Source of the DNA: Gaeumannomyces sp. JS-464
Lineage: Eukaryota > Ascomycota > Sordariomycetes > Magnaporthales > Magnaporthaceae
NCBI GenBank assembly: GCA_002197995.1
Contig: NGZR01000001.1
Location: 9,114,001-9,178,000 of the forward strand
DNA length: 64,000 bases
Reading direction: 5' to 3'
Each line of letters opens with the position of its first letter. The first letter of the stretch is position 1. Below the pieces are notes generated by a model, which ran no database searches, had not been told where the DNA came from, and saw only the letters and a program-made list of their open reading frames with translations. Shown here in pieces: positions 1 to 11,359 of this stretch. A program made the position numbers and the translations under genes.

Positions 1-1368
1 ATGGGGTCTGTTGGAGATGGGGTTCACATCGTCAGTTGGGACAAGCAGTGGCCAATGCGGAGCTGGGTCACTTACCATAAGCCCACAGGTTGAGGCCGCC
101 TTGCGCTCATGCGCGGTTGCGAGCTCAATGCTGTTCAGAAGTATAAAAATCGTCGACAGAACCTCGACAAAAGGGGTCTTGTCCTCGTTTATGGTGCTGG
201 TCTCGAGCTGTTGGAGCAGCAGCAGACGCAGCGGGTGGAGGAACTGCCGGACCGCGATCTGGCTTAGCTGCGTCTCCATGATCGGGGTCACGGGGATCTT
301 GCCAAAGAACATGCTGCGTCTGTCTGCAATCTCCATGCCCAGCGTCTCTTGACCTGCTATTCGCCACGGGTCTTCGATAATTCGTGATGCCACCCAAAAT
401 TTTAGTGCGTCTTGGAGTATTTTGCTCTGTGGGCGTGGTGTTGTTAACCTGGATTCTTGATATGAGGGGTTTGAGGCCTCAAGCTAGATTTTCTGACAGC
501 AGCAGCCTGGAGGTGAGCGTCCCCTGACTCACTCCGCTTTTGGTTCTCCTGATAGCCATGTCGAAGATTCGAGAGACCACATAGTTCGCAGGTTGAAGAC
601 ACGCGCCGAGGTATGCGCTCATATTAGCGTCGATGTACGCCTGTATGGACCGCTCGGTGATGGCTGGGGACGCGAGCGCATAGGAAGGCATCTGCAGCCG
701 CTTGTGGGCGCCGTTGATATCGCGCCAGCCATACCAAGTGGTGTCGCCCTTCACAGGAACAAACTCTTGGACCACGACGCTGAGGGTGGCGGAGCCGGGT
801 ATCTGTGAAAGCTCGACTGTTTTGGTGGTATTGGGCAGTCCGGTGCTGGGGGCGCCGAGTTGGTAGACTTCCTTTCTCGTGGAGCTGTTGGCGTCAGGGC
901 CGGTCCGGAAGAGGGTAACGTCTTTTAGGCACGCCCTGAAACACGGTATGCGCAGGTTCATTGGGTGTGCTGCATGTGCCTCCTCGCAGCCGACGCAGGG
1001 GGTGAGGTGGTTGGTCGTACACTTGGGGTGATTGTTACTGGTTAGTATGGCCAAATCTATGAGTGGGGTGTATTGGCATGATATTGGCATACCCTTCGAC
1101 CAAGCCGCTGACAGCGAATGCAGGGCACAGTCCCTTGATCCCACGGTGACGCTGGAGATCGCTGTGGGGAGCGATCGGTAGTATCTGGAATGGTGGGCAG
1201 TGCCGGGGGTTGTCGGAGCGGCCATGTAGACTGCCTTGCCCTGTTTCCCCGACGGTTCCAGCTGCTAGGTGGCCTCGCCGACGAATCGGGCAAATCTGAC
1301 GATGCCGCTCTCCTGTGAAATTGGGCCTGGGCCGGTGATGCGAGCACCGAGCCTTCTGATTGCATCAT
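1..1368 (-). CDS. Zn2Cys6 fungal transcription regulator (3' part missing at window edge)
   Basis: Probable nuclear DNA-binding regulator. I read three exons on the minus strand: 1368-1093, 1021-533 and 426 to the window edge, with GT-AG introns of 71 and 106 bp that both keep the frame. Joining exons 1 and 2 builds the zinc cluster: CIRCQRLGRRC lies across the first junction and is followed by PCVGC and a later PC, giving a C-x2-C-x6-C-x7-C-x2-C-x(n)-C binuclear cluster. Exon 3 carries the helical C-terminal part typical of this family (LKFWVASRIIEDPWRIAG, then LGMEIADR). Neither exon alone shows the complete finger, so a single-exon call would miss it. The stop lies outside the window. The last cluster cysteine is unusually far from the fifth. 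Target genes are unknown; the next gene is about 1.5 kb away. Confidence 0.8.
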
Positions 1369-2908
1369 GTCCTCATATTGTGGGAATCTGGGAAAACGCG
1401 AGAAACAGTCCTATCAGTATACATGAGCTATATTAAGGCCCTCTCTTGAGCATCTGTTGATGTTCTCACCTCGAGCGGATGGACGGCGAGTCCGGAGAAT
1501 CGTACCAGTCAACGTGCAGAGGCGAGTTCGGCTGCACAAGCTGAGATATCCCATTGCTGGATGGCATGCCTTCTCACCTGAGCAGTGTGTGCACTGGCTA
1601 TCGGTCCGAGTGATCATGAGGTATGAGATCTAGTCCCCAAAGCGCTTGAACCTAATGTACCTAGAGGCAGAGGAGGCAGGATTTTATATCTCGACGCCAA
1701 GTGAGAGAGCAGTCAAGAGCGCGCCTCGCCATAGGAACAGCAAAGATAAGACTGTTTCCTGCCAGTGTCTCTCTTAAAGGGCTAAGGGCTTATCTGGCTC
1801 AGCGGGCATCCGGAAGGACTTTGAAGCGCCGCTCCCCTGAACCACCGACCCTGGTCCTCGCCGTTTCCTCCATTCCGCCGCGCCTGAACCGACTTGGCGG
1901 GAACATCCTTGTGTATCTGGCATTTCTGTCACCAAATAGGGTTCCCAGGACCGGCGATTTGATCTAACTCGAGTGATGTTATGCGCCGTCTAGAAAGGCG
2001 CAGCAGGTCTCACGGGAACGACGCTGAAGCGGCCGTTGATGTTCACTCCCCGCACCTGAGCCGGAGAAAAAAAGATCAGATCATGCAGCTCTATCTCCAT
2101 ATTTGGCCAAGCGGAGCAGGGGAGATTTGGCTGAGATCGACGGATCTGCCGAGTCTAAAATCTTGCACGGCGCGCGGGGACTGGAAAGCCAACATGCTAA
2201 CATCCGAACGCGACCATGGGAGCAACATAGATCAGTGAGAGGCCACGGCTGCAACCGTGACTGCTGTCTTCATCTCGGTGGCATATCGCCAAGACGCAAG
2301 TGCCGCGTCCCAGTCCCTACCAGCCCCTCCTGCGTAAATTGCTGGCGGCTGCGGCTCGGCGTGCTCCCTAGGTATCTGGGTGGTGTCGCGCGATAATGCC
2401 GAGCAGGCGTCCAGACTCTAGCGCCATCCCGGATATTGGCGTTTGAACAGCTCCCTGAGGCCCCGCCGACGGTGAGCAAGTTGCTGGAGATAAATAGAGC
2501 CCCTCGCGGGCAGACGAATGGCATCAGGCACGACGATGGGCTGTGGCCAGGGATCACGGGAGACCAACGACGGCTACCCCTTTTTCTCCAAGGACTGCCC
2601 CTTGAACTGTCGGCTTCCGTGGAGCTTACATAATTCGACCTGTTGGTGGCCTGTCCAGCGCCCTGCTGCCCGTGTCTGGGTCTGCGCAGGGCTCCCCACA
2701 GCGTTTCATCGGGCGATGACACGTGCTAAAAATCAACCTCTTGCGTCAGCTTTGGCGCCAAACCTGGGGTTTCTGGTTCGCGACAGAACACCCGCCTCAC
2801 CGCCCCGGCTCTTCCACCCGTCCTTTTGCCTCGTCGGCGGCATCGATCCCGCATATCCGCCCCGGACGTCGCAGGAAAAGGAGACGGTCTAGATTACTCC
2901 TGTTTCCG
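1369..2908. other. Intergenic, no gene seen
   Basis: Upstream region of the Zn2Cys6 gene and of the hydrolase. Open frames here on both strands have no recognisable domain, no signal peptide and inconsistent codon use. I see no tRNA or repeat. Confidence 0.6.
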
Positions 2909-4232
2909 ATGGCAGTTACCGTGACAGTGGGGGCTGCCGCTGCAGCCTCGGCCATCAACCCAAGGCTGCCGCTGCTCACCCGACTCGCCTACGCCGCCAT
3001 TGCCTTTGCGCTTCAGAACTTCCTGGTCGCCCCGACGATTCTCTATATGGAGATCAGGCACCGGCTCAAGCCCCCGAGCATCCGGCCCAACATCTTCAAG
3101 AAGTACCCTTGTCGCCCGCGCCTCCCAGTCAGGTCAGTCCGTCGAAGAGATGCAAGGTCTCGATCATGTCGAATCGCGCGCCACACCGCGCGGCAATGCC
3201 CACGGAGATGAGCTACGAGACGCGGAAGGGAAAAGAAAATAAATAGGAAGGGTGCTGACTAGCGGCCCGCGACACTCACGGCCTCGTGGTATCCAGGATC
3301 TTCTTCCCCAAGGCCTACGACCCCGCGCAGCCCCGCGAGTTGCCCGTACTTTTCACCATCCACGGCGGTGGCTTCGTTCTGGGCACTCCCAACGACACGG
3401 ACAAGTGGAACTACCAGTTCTGCAATACCCACGGAGCCTTGGTGGTGGCCCTCAACTATGCCAAGGCACCTGCCAACCCTTCCCGGGCCCAATCCACGAT
3501 GTCGGCGCCCTGCTCCTAGCGGTCCTCGACGACCCAGCCCTCTCCAAGCACATAGATGCCGACCGCGTCGCCCTTCTCGGCTGGTCCGCCGGTGCCAGCC
3601 TTACCCTAGCCGCGGCGCAAATCCCGCAAGTTCGCAGCCGCCTGGCCGCCGTGGTGCCCATGTACCGGCCGCCGACGTCACCGTGGGCTGGGCCGAGAAG
3701 GAGAAGCTGCGGCGTTACAAGCCCGAGCTCGGAGGGCTGCGCGCGAAGCCCCGCGACTATCTGGCCGACATTTCAAAGGTCTTCACCTGGGCTTACGTGC
3801 CAACCGGTCAGGACCTGCGCGACCCCCAGATCAGCCCCTTCTTCGCCGAGACGGTAGCATTGCCGCCGCGCGTCTTTGTTGTTGGCTGCGAGCTGGACAT
3901 ACTCTCGCACGAGGCGTGGAGGCTCGCTTGTCGGCTGGCGGGGAGGCCCATACCTGCCATGGATGAAGTTGTAGGGCGGCAGGCTCTTACGCCCAAGTGC
4001 AAGCTCGTGATGGAGGACGAGGTCTACCACTGGGACCAAGTGGTGCCTTCTACGGAAGAAGGCGGGGATGCCAGAAAAAGATGCTACAAGTGGCTGCTGG
4101 TGCCGGATTCACTCCATGGGTTCGACATGGAGATCCAAGTCGTTTGTGGGCAACGACCCGGCGCACCTGGCCGATATGAAGGCCAAGACGGTCGAGACTA
4201 TTGGTCTGATCGGCGATTGGCTCTGGAAGTAG
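2909..4232 (+). CDS. Alpha/beta hydrolase (HSL/esterase-lipase type) with three frame breaks
   Basis: Probable carboxylester hydrolase with an N-terminal membrane anchor (hydrophobic stretch about residues 20-45, LTRLAYAAIAFALQNFLVAP). Exon 1 is 2909-3132; a 164-bp intron (3133-3296) splits an Arg codon in LPVR|IFFPKAYD. The oxyanion motif HGGGF, the nucleophile elbow GWSAG, the acid region (CELDILSHEAW) and the catalytic His region (PDSLHGFD) are all present. The frame breaks three times: at 3477-3483 (one C short, before FPGPIHDVG), at 3664-3666 (one C short, before AADVTVGW) and at about 4134-4137 (one base extra, before SFVGNDPAHLADM). After the third break the frame runs to the TAG at 4230-4232, ending DWLWK. 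All active-site blocks survive, so this is either a very young pseudogene or an intact gene hit by sequencing indels. Confidence 0.75.
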
Positions 4233-5459
4233 AAGAAGCATATTCTGGTTGTCGGGGACGGCTGTCTGACCACTCTAAATTCTCACGGATGCCATCACTC
4301 AAGAACGGTGTGCCATTTCAGCTGCTGACAGCTGATGGAGCTACCATTCTCTAGCTGCAATGCATCAGCGCCGACATTCATCACCCTGATTCGCCAATCA
4401 CGCACAATCCCTTACCATACCTCTCCGTCTACATGCAGAGTGGGGTGTGCCTGGAGACCGTTTGCGCGGTGCTACGGATAAGGTAGCCTTAGTCCCCGTG
4501 CCACCCATCCCGCCTCATCCCACGGGGCGACAGCTTATGTGCATCCGGAGTCACCCGCCTTGTCAGACGCCAGACGCCGGGCACTGCATGTCGTCCAACC
4601 CGGCCTCGCAACCGCAATATCGCAACTTCGCAACTTCCGATGGCTTGCATTTGTCGTTAGAGCACAGACGGGGCGGTGGTCTAGGCCTATCTCGCTTCCC
4701 CGATATTCTGGTTCTCCTTCCCTGCCCGCTGCTCTTGTGGCGCTGAATATCAGGGCGAGCCTCGGCCAGTGGCAGCGTTCGTTTGGCGTTGTGCTTACTG
4801 CTGCAGCACTATAGGTAGGGCTGCAATCAGGCTAGCCAAGCTTGTGTTCGTATCCAAACGCCTGTGAAGTCATTGAGCAAGGCTTGAAGGCACGTCCAGG
4901 GTGTCGGGCTGGACGGGCAGGCAGCAAAAGAAGGAACAGAAGCAATTTGCAGCCGACAATATTTCCCACAACATAAGCCCAGAAAGACATCATCGGCTTT
5001 CGAGATGCCAAACAAGAGGACGCCACGACACAGCAGTTTTCTTATCCTTTCTCAAAAAGCTTGCCTGTCCCTACTTCTCCCCGGTTTGAGGACTTTGCCT
5101 CCTTGGTAGGGACAGCAGTTCTCCAATCACTGTGCCTGCCGCCGGAGTGGTTGCCTGGCTGAGGACATCGCGATCGACCCCGCTTCTGAATAGCAGCCAG
5201 CCACGTTTGTGCAAAAAGGGAAATAGAAAAAGCAAATAGGATTGGGTGCCAGCATGGACGGCAGCCCCAGAGGCACATGACGCAGGCAGTGGCTCCGGGA
5301 CTGGTTGTTCCCGCTGCCCAGTCGCGACCGAAAGAAGGAAGGAAAAGCTGCACGCTGGGGCAGCTCACCAACCATAGTCTCAGAGAAGCGACCGATCAGG
5401 CCGCCCGAGAGAAGGCAACAGCCATCGACCCCCAACCGCCAGTCGGCGAGACAGGTAGA

Positions 5460-5571
5460 CTTTCCGGCGAGGGCTGAGGCATCACTGCGGACTGACCGGT
5501 TATCAATGCCGTGAGAGTCTGCCAAACTTGGGCTTTCCGGGAGGGCTGAGGCATCCATGCGGACTGACCGG
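5460..5571. repeat. Pair of 39-40 bp direct repeats
   Basis: Copies at 5460-5499 and 5533-5571 share the core GAGGGCTGAGGCATC followed by TGCGGACTGACCGG. They differ by one indel and a two-base swap and are separated by about 33 bp. The function is unknown; they lie about 500 bp upstream of the metallopeptidase start. Confidence 0.75.
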
Positions 5572-5820
5572 CAGCCGATGCTACCCCTCACGCCCCCTGT
5601 GCTGTTCAGCTTACCCATGGGTTGCCGCAAGCGGAAGGCTGGATTCTCGTCAAGGGCTAAGCAGGCGCAGGCACCCTTCCGATACCCCTCCGTCAGGTCT
5701 TCCCCATGAGCCGACCTACATGGCCTTCTTCTCTTAGGTTGTTTGCTAGCGACCCTACTCTCTGTGCCTTTTCCTCCTCGATTTTGTTACCCACCCCTTA
5801 CCTCATCCGCCCTTATTTGC

Positions 5821-5829
5821 GATATATAA
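5821..5829 (+). promoter_or_regulatory. TATA-like box for the M4 peptidase
   Basis: GATATATAAG lies about 230 bp before the ATG at 6054 and is followed by a CT-rich stretch usual for fungal promoters. Assignment is by position and sequence only. Confidence 0.45.
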
Positions 5830-6053
5830 GTATCGTTTGCCACCCTCTCGAGTTCTAGTCACGTACCTACACATACCATCCCTATGCCCTTGGAGCAAGC
5901 TTCGTTCATCAAGTATTTCTTAGCAGCCTAGTGTATCGATCGAACCATTCTCAAGTAGTCCAGCATATCTCCTCCCCCCTTGGTTGCGTTCTCTACCTCC
6001 TAGAACACCTTCAACTGCACCATCTCCTTCAGGGCAGCCCCCAGCATACAGCC

Positions 6054-7654
6054 ATGTGTCAAAGCGACCGCTGCTACATCGTCCCCCAGTACCTCCTCCG
6101 CGGCATCGTAGAAAGCAGCCATGAGGAAGTCACCGACGAGGTCCGCGAGCATGCCGACTGGACCCTGCGCGAGGGTCTCGTCGACCTGAGGGCCAAGCGG
6201 GCCGAGATCTTTGCGGCCCTGACTGTCCCGCGCGGCTTCCACGCGCAGCACCAGCAGGCGATCCCCCACCGCCACAGCATCGTCCCGGACGTCCTCTTCC
6301 AGCAGATCGCCGACAGCGACGAGGTGGACGAGGACACGCGCTCCCGCGCCCGCTCCGAGCTCGAGCACATCCGCTCCAAGATCGCCGAGTTCCAGGCCGT
6401 CCAGGAAGGATCCGCGTCGGCCCAGCAGCCCACGCTGCAGGCGACCGCCGCCACGGGCGGCGAGAAGCAGGGCGAGCTCGCAAAGTTCTACCGCGCCATC
6501 TACGACGCCCAGAGGAACCGCAAGGAGTCCAAGCTGCCCGGTAAGGCGGTCCGCCTCGAGGGCCAGAAGCCCACGGGCGACGCGGCCGACGCCGCGTACG
6601 ACAACGGCGGGCTCGTGCTGCAGTTCTACAAGGACAAGTTCAACTGGAACTCGATCGACAACAAGGGCATGCGCGTGGTGAGCTCTGTGCACTTTGGCAT
6701 CAACTACGAGAACGCCTGTGAGTTTTCCATTATCCACCGAAACTCCTCGCCGGCATAACCCAACAATCTACCTTGAGTACTGACCATAGGACTCCTGCAG
6801 ACTGGGACCCCAGCAAGATGCAGATGGTCTACGGCGACGGAGACAAGTTTCTGTACAAGTTCGCTGAATGTATCGACGTCATCGGACACGAAATGACTGT
6901 GAGTCTTGGGGCGCGAGAAATCGCCTAAAATTTGCAACCAGACCCTTGCCACGCCCCCAGATGGAGGTGCCGACCTAGGATCCTGTGAATGAACTCGGCT
7001 AACGCGTACCCATTCCCATCACACAGCATGCCATCACGGAGCACACCAGCCCCCTCAACTACCATGGCCAGTCGGGCGCCCTAAACGAGCACATCTCGGA
7101 CGTGTTCGGCGTCATGGTCAAGCAGTTCAAGGAGCAGGAGACGGCTGCCGATGCCGACTGGCTGATCGGCGAAGGCTGCCTCCTGCCCGGCGTGAAGGGC
7201 GTCGCCCTCCGCAACATGAAGGAGCCCGGCACCGCCTACAACGACCCGCGCTTCGTAAGTATACCCTGTGCCGCCTCTCTCCGTGTCACTCGAACTTTCC
7301 CTAGCGACGCTAACGCCAATATCCCCCCACCGACAGGGCAAAGACCCGCAGCCAAACCACATGAGCGGCTTCAAGGTGACGACGGCGGACAACGGCGGCG
7401 TGCACCTCTTCTCGGGCATTCCGAACCGCGCCTTCTGCCTGGCCAGCATCGCCTTTGGCGGCTTCAGCTGGGAGAAGGCGGGCCAGATCTGGTGGGCCAC
7501 TATGAACTCGGGCCGCATCCCGCCGCGCTGCAGCTTCATCCAGTTCGCCGACGTGACGGTCGAGGTGGCCGAGGAGAAGTACGGCGAGGAGGCGGCCAAG
7601 ATTGTGCGCAACGCCTGGAACACGGTCGGCGTCGTCCGGAAGCAGGGCCTCTAG
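6054..7654 (+). CDS. M4 (thermolysin/protealysin-like) zinc metallopeptidase
   Basis: Neutral metalloendopeptidase of family M4. Four exons: 6054-6717, 6801-6898, 7027-7254, 7337-7654; all introns are GT-AG and the frame is clean throughout. The N-terminus (MCQSDRCYIVPQYLL) has no signal peptide and resembles the short protealysin-type propeptide, whose hallmark is a PPYxL-like motif. Catalytic features in order: NWNSIDNKGM and VVSSVHFGINYENAYWDP; zinc motif VIGHEMTHAITE; third zinc ligand region GALNEHISDVFG; and the GGVHLFSGIPNRAF segment carrying the catalytic His region. Intron 2 lies exactly inside HExxH, between HEMT and H. The length of about 435 residues fits protealysin-like enzymes. 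M4 peptidases are mainly bacterial, so an ancient transfer followed by intron gain is plausible (inference). The missing signal peptide suggests an intracellular enzyme or non-classical release. Confidence 0.93.
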
Positions 7655-8358
7655 GTGCACGTCCGCGACCAGGCGGGCTTGCTCCGCCACAGGACGGGCG
7701 GCACGCTGCAGCCGACGGGGCACGGCGGTGACCATGTGGTTCTGGGGCCGCGGCCGGTGGCGGCTGCGTCGGCGGGGGCGCCGGCTGCTGGGAAGGGGCA
7801 GGGTGGTGAAGGTGTCGCGCCGGGCTGTCCCATTGCTGCTGCTGCTGCTGCGTCGGACCGCGAGGAGAGGAGGAACCGCAGTTTGGCCAAGGCGCTCAAG
7901 AACAAATTTGTTGGGCGGCGCGCGGTGGATGGGCATGGGGACTGCGATACTACCTTTTGAGCAGGACGTCTAGAGGACACAGCTTGGATACTAAGAAGCC
8001 GGCGACTGCTATTCCTTCCCACACTGCATGATGGGTTCAACTTCTCGTTCAATAATAGCAACAAGGCAAAGACTCCATCAAGGCCGAAACCGATATTACA
8101 TTCTCTATCCTCCCACGACGCAAAGGCCACCCGATGCAAAGTCCTAATTCCCTGCAATTCCTGGCTCTTCTCGAGGAACGGCGTTGTTACTTGTTTCCCT
8201 CTGTGTGTGGAACGCTATTGCTTTTTTCAGCCGTCTCCTCCGGAACAGACATCCCCATCTCCGGCTTGTTTTCTTCGTCCTTTTTTGTCCCTTCCTTTTT
8301 TCCCACCTTCGCTCCCCTGGCCCCCCTCCGTCTACCCGAATTTAGGGGCGAAATCCCA
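7655..8358. other. Intergenic, GC-rich then pyrimidine-rich
   Basis: Downstream of the metallopeptidase stop. Open frames here are compositional; no domain is recognised. A T/C-rich tract at about 8170-8340 precedes the minisatellite. Confidence 0.5.
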
Positions 8359-8566
8359 GGCGTGGGTAGAGATACCAGAGAGCAATCAGGCGTGGGTAGA
8401 GATGCCACAGAGCAATCAGGCGTGGGTAGAGACGCCAGAGAGCAATAAGGCGTGTGTAGAGATTCCAGTGAGTTACCAGGCATGGTTAGAGATACCCCAG
8501 AGCGATCAAGCGTGGGTGGAGATACCAGGGAGTAATCAGGCATGGGTGGTAGAGATACCAGGGGGG
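8359..8566. repeat. 30-bp minisatellite, about seven units
   Basis: Tandem units begin at 8359, 8389, 8419, 8449, 8479, 8509 and 8539. The consensus starts GGCGTGGGTAGAGATACC and continues AGAGAGCAATCA. The last unit has a 3-base insertion (GGT) and is incomplete. The period is a multiple of three and the insertion is three bases, so the array stays open: plus-strand frames read a 10-residue repeat of the type VEIPESNQAW. The right end overlaps the predicted 3' end of the C2H2 gene on the minus strand. Confidence 0.9.
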
Positions 8567-10819
8567 GATACGAGTGCCCGAAGGCATCCGCCGTTGGCGA
8601 AAGGATCGTATTGTGCCACGCCCCCCGTTTGAGTAATGCCCGATCCGGGCAATACCTTGGTCAAGGACACCGTCGAAGTGAGCCGAAATGTTCGGATCCA
8701 TGCCGAACGGCTCCGAGTAAGAGGAGAAAATGTTCGGATCCATGCCGAACGGCTCCGAGTAAGAGGAGATATCGGGGAATTCGAGTTCGTAGGACGCGTT
8801 GTAAAATCCAATCACGTCCGGAGCCCCATCCGATAATTCTGGCGTCAGGGCAAAGGCTCTGATCGTGCTAGCCGAGCGCGATGTCATTGGCACCACCGGC
8901 ATCTCGTCGCGCGATTCGAAGCCCTCATGGGCATTCTCGGCGTTGGTATCGGGATCACGGAGGCCGGAGCCGCCTTTGCTAGAAGAGAGCTCACGGCGTG
9001 TGGCGACGGGCGATTCCGAATCGGAGGGCTGCTTTTTGTCTGGCTGCGATGCCGGAGTCGCGGTTTCACAGCTGCAAGCCGACTTCTCTCGGGCGGCACC
9101 GATAGCCGTAGCTGCCATCTGCGGGCCGTCGTGGGAGGCGTCTCGCTTCCCGTAGACACTTTGCGGGTCATTGCGCGAGCATGAGAGGCTTCCCCTTCTG
9201 CCGTCGCCCAGCCCGTGATGAGTCTGGATCGTCCCGTCGGTGTTGCGTCTGGCCGTGAGCTGTGAAGGCTAGAGGGCGCCTGTTAGAAGATAGAAAGCAA
9301 AAAAAAAAGGGAGTATCAAAGAACCGACAAACGAACCTCGACAAAAGCAGCTGGCGCGGATGGCTTTATGGCGAAATCAGGCGGGTTTTGATATTCGAGC
9401 CGTGCACGGGGTTCGCTGTGTATGTCACTCTGGGGCGCGCGGGAGGCGGTTTGCAGGGGGGCAACGGGGGGATCAGGTCCTCCCGAAGGTCGTGATAAAT
9501 TAACGTCTCCGCTATGCGCTCCAGATGAATGGCAATATGATCGGGAATACCGTCAACGTCCTCCCTTACATTAGAGATAACCAGTTGGCAGAGTGGGCAG
9601 TACTCGTTCCCTCGGGGACCTCTGGCGTAGTGCATCGAGATGTGTTTCACCCAAGCGGCGTTGTCTTGGAATGGGGTGAACTTGTCGGGACAAGAAGGCT
9701 CGATGCAGATGTACAAGCGAGCATCCTCCATAAGGTGCTGTCTGGAACAGAATCAGGCCGGTCAATATGAAATCAAGATAAATAGGTGCTCAAGTCAAAC
9801 AATCGTCTGGGCGTACGTACTTCCATTGTTCCTCAGTTCCGGGGTCGACCATCTCGTTGCATACATCACACCTGAAGGCTTGGCCTGGGGATATAACCAT
9901 GGGCACGCTGGGAAGTGAGATGGCGGCGGGCAAGGGCTCCGGAGTGGCCCGAGAGGAAGCAACTTGTTTTCCCTTTCCATTTGGCATCCCTGGCTCGTCT
10001 GCATTTTTGCCTCGATTGGTCGTTGCCACTTTCATTCGAACATGACGCCATGCAGCTAGTACGGCCTCGCTGATGCCTACAGCTATGTCGCCGTCGCACA
10101 AAGGGAATATTTCCATGATCCGGGACAGCATATAGGTCGCCGATTGCGAGATGCTCGAATGCGCTAGCTTCTCTGCTTCCGCTTCGTCCGGGATTGGGTT
10201 GTCGAACAGAGGACCAAGGTCAATTAAGGCTTGAACCATTATCCTGAGGTTAGAGGCAATCTTCGGGAGGCTGTCTGGGGTGACCGTTGGCTGTGTATCT
10301 TTGGTGTTGGCGTCGTCGTCATCACCAGGCAAGAGAGCGAGTGCCTGATCTAGAGTGCATCTGGCGTCTTCTTGGATGGCGTTCAGCCGAGTGCCGTCTA
10401 CCAGCCTCGTGCGCGGGATGAGCCCTGCTCGGGGTCAGTGATCACCGGAGCATCGGGTAATTAGCCCGGAGTAGAAGGGGGCACATACGATCCAAAACAA
10501 CGCTGCAGATTTTGGCCAGCAGGTCGGTCGTGGTGCAACGTAGCTCGCGGGAAACTTGGAGCGCCAGATCCAGATCGCCCGTCTCGACCTCATAGTCAAG
10601 TGACCACAGCACGAGAGAGCTGTAACCGCGCTCGAGTTTGCGATAGAGAGGGTCCGGCTTTCCGAGCTGATCCTTCAATGATGGTAGGATTGCTCGGTAC
10701 AGCTTCGAGACGATCAGATAAAGCCTGGCAATTATTGCCTCGCTATGGTCTGCTGGCTGGTGGAGCGGGCGCTTGCGCCGGTCGCGAATTTCGCCCTCGT
10801 TCCCCTCGGACGCACCCAT
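8486..10819 (-). CDS. Fungal C2H2-type zinc-finger protein
   Basis: Predicted protein of about 673 residues in four exons on the minus strand: 10819-10489, 10424-9821, 9741-9429 and 9259-8486. Introns 1-3 are 64, 79 and 169 bp. The first two junctions are well supported because they rebuild motifs; the third (donor GTGACA) is less certain. The N-terminal 200 residues are helical (LYLIVSKLYRAILPSL, SSLVLWSLDYEVETGD), as in many fungal C2H2 proteins with a signalling-type N-terminal domain. The zinc-binding part is FRCDVCNEM...WKQHLMED, then YICIEPSC...HISMHY, then YCPLC...HIAIHLERIAE. The C-terminal region is low complexity, with a 14-residue tandem duplication (SSYSEPFGMDPNI twice) and a tail that reads into the minisatellite. 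An in-frame TAG just upstream supports the start. Divergent from the gene at 11360. The role is unknown; nuclear or stress signalling is a guess. Confidence 0.75.
8688..8771 (-). repeat. 42-bp perfect or near-perfect tandem duplication in a coding exon
   Basis: Two units, at 8688-8729 and 8730-8771, each containing ATGTTCGGATCCATGCCGAA on the plus strand. On the coding (minus) strand they give a duplicated 14-residue block of the type SSYSEPFGMDPNI. Near identity suggests a recent event or strain polymorphism. Confidence 0.9.
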
Positions 10820-11359
10820 CTCCTCGGTGTTGGGATGGAAGAACTAGAAGAGGAAGCGATAGGCCAACCGATTCCGGGGCTGAGAAGTAATTTATTTTCT
10901 AGAAACCGTCGAGAATGAAGCATCCGGGTCAGGGCTGCACGGATTCTGAGAACCCATGTTCTGTGGCTAACAAACGCAAGAAGTCAGCCAGGCAGGTGCT
11001 CGGAGAAACCGGTTTTCCCCACGTTGCGTATTGGATGATGTGATTGGATGATATCCCGAAAGAAAGCCGCTCGGTACGCCTTCCTCGATTCCGCCTGAAC
11101 TTATGCAAGGGCACGGTGTGTATCAGCCAATAATCGAGGTCGATAGCGGGCGCGCTAGTGATGGCCAGAGAAGTCGGGCGTTCTGCACTGCCCCGAGCTT
11201 AGCCCCCCTCCCCCTACCTAGGGCGGAAGAAAAGAGGAGGGGAGGCGAGCGCCAACCCATATGTTAGACATCGGCCATTGCTGAACCCGAACCAGAACGA
11301 AACGAAACCGAACATTGCAGGCAGGTCCTCTCAACAATTCGAATCACCAGCCAGACGCC
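10820..11359. promoter_or_regulatory. Shared upstream region of two divergent genes
   Basis: This 540-bp gap separates the start of the C2H2 gene (minus) and of the 600-residue fungal protein (plus). It probably holds both promoters. No clear TATA box; an AC-rich tract lies at 11280-11320 just before the plus-strand start. Confidence 0.4.

Larger units (their letters stand above)
4233..6053. other. Long intergenic region upstream of the M4 peptidase
   Basis: No supported gene in about 1.8 kb. It holds one pair of near-identical 40-bp direct repeats (about 5460 and 5533) and, near its right end, the TATA-like element and pyrimidine-rich leader of the metallopeptidase gene. Confidence 0.6.

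Noticed and set aside
2270..2722. Minus-strand open frame of 150 codons
   Set aside because: No domain and no coding pattern; lies in an intergenic region.
8207..8632. Plus-strand open frame of 141 codons through the minisatellite
   Set aside because: Openness is explained by the 30-bp period; its start region is T/C-rich leader-like sequence with no signal peptide or domain. Kept only as a finding.
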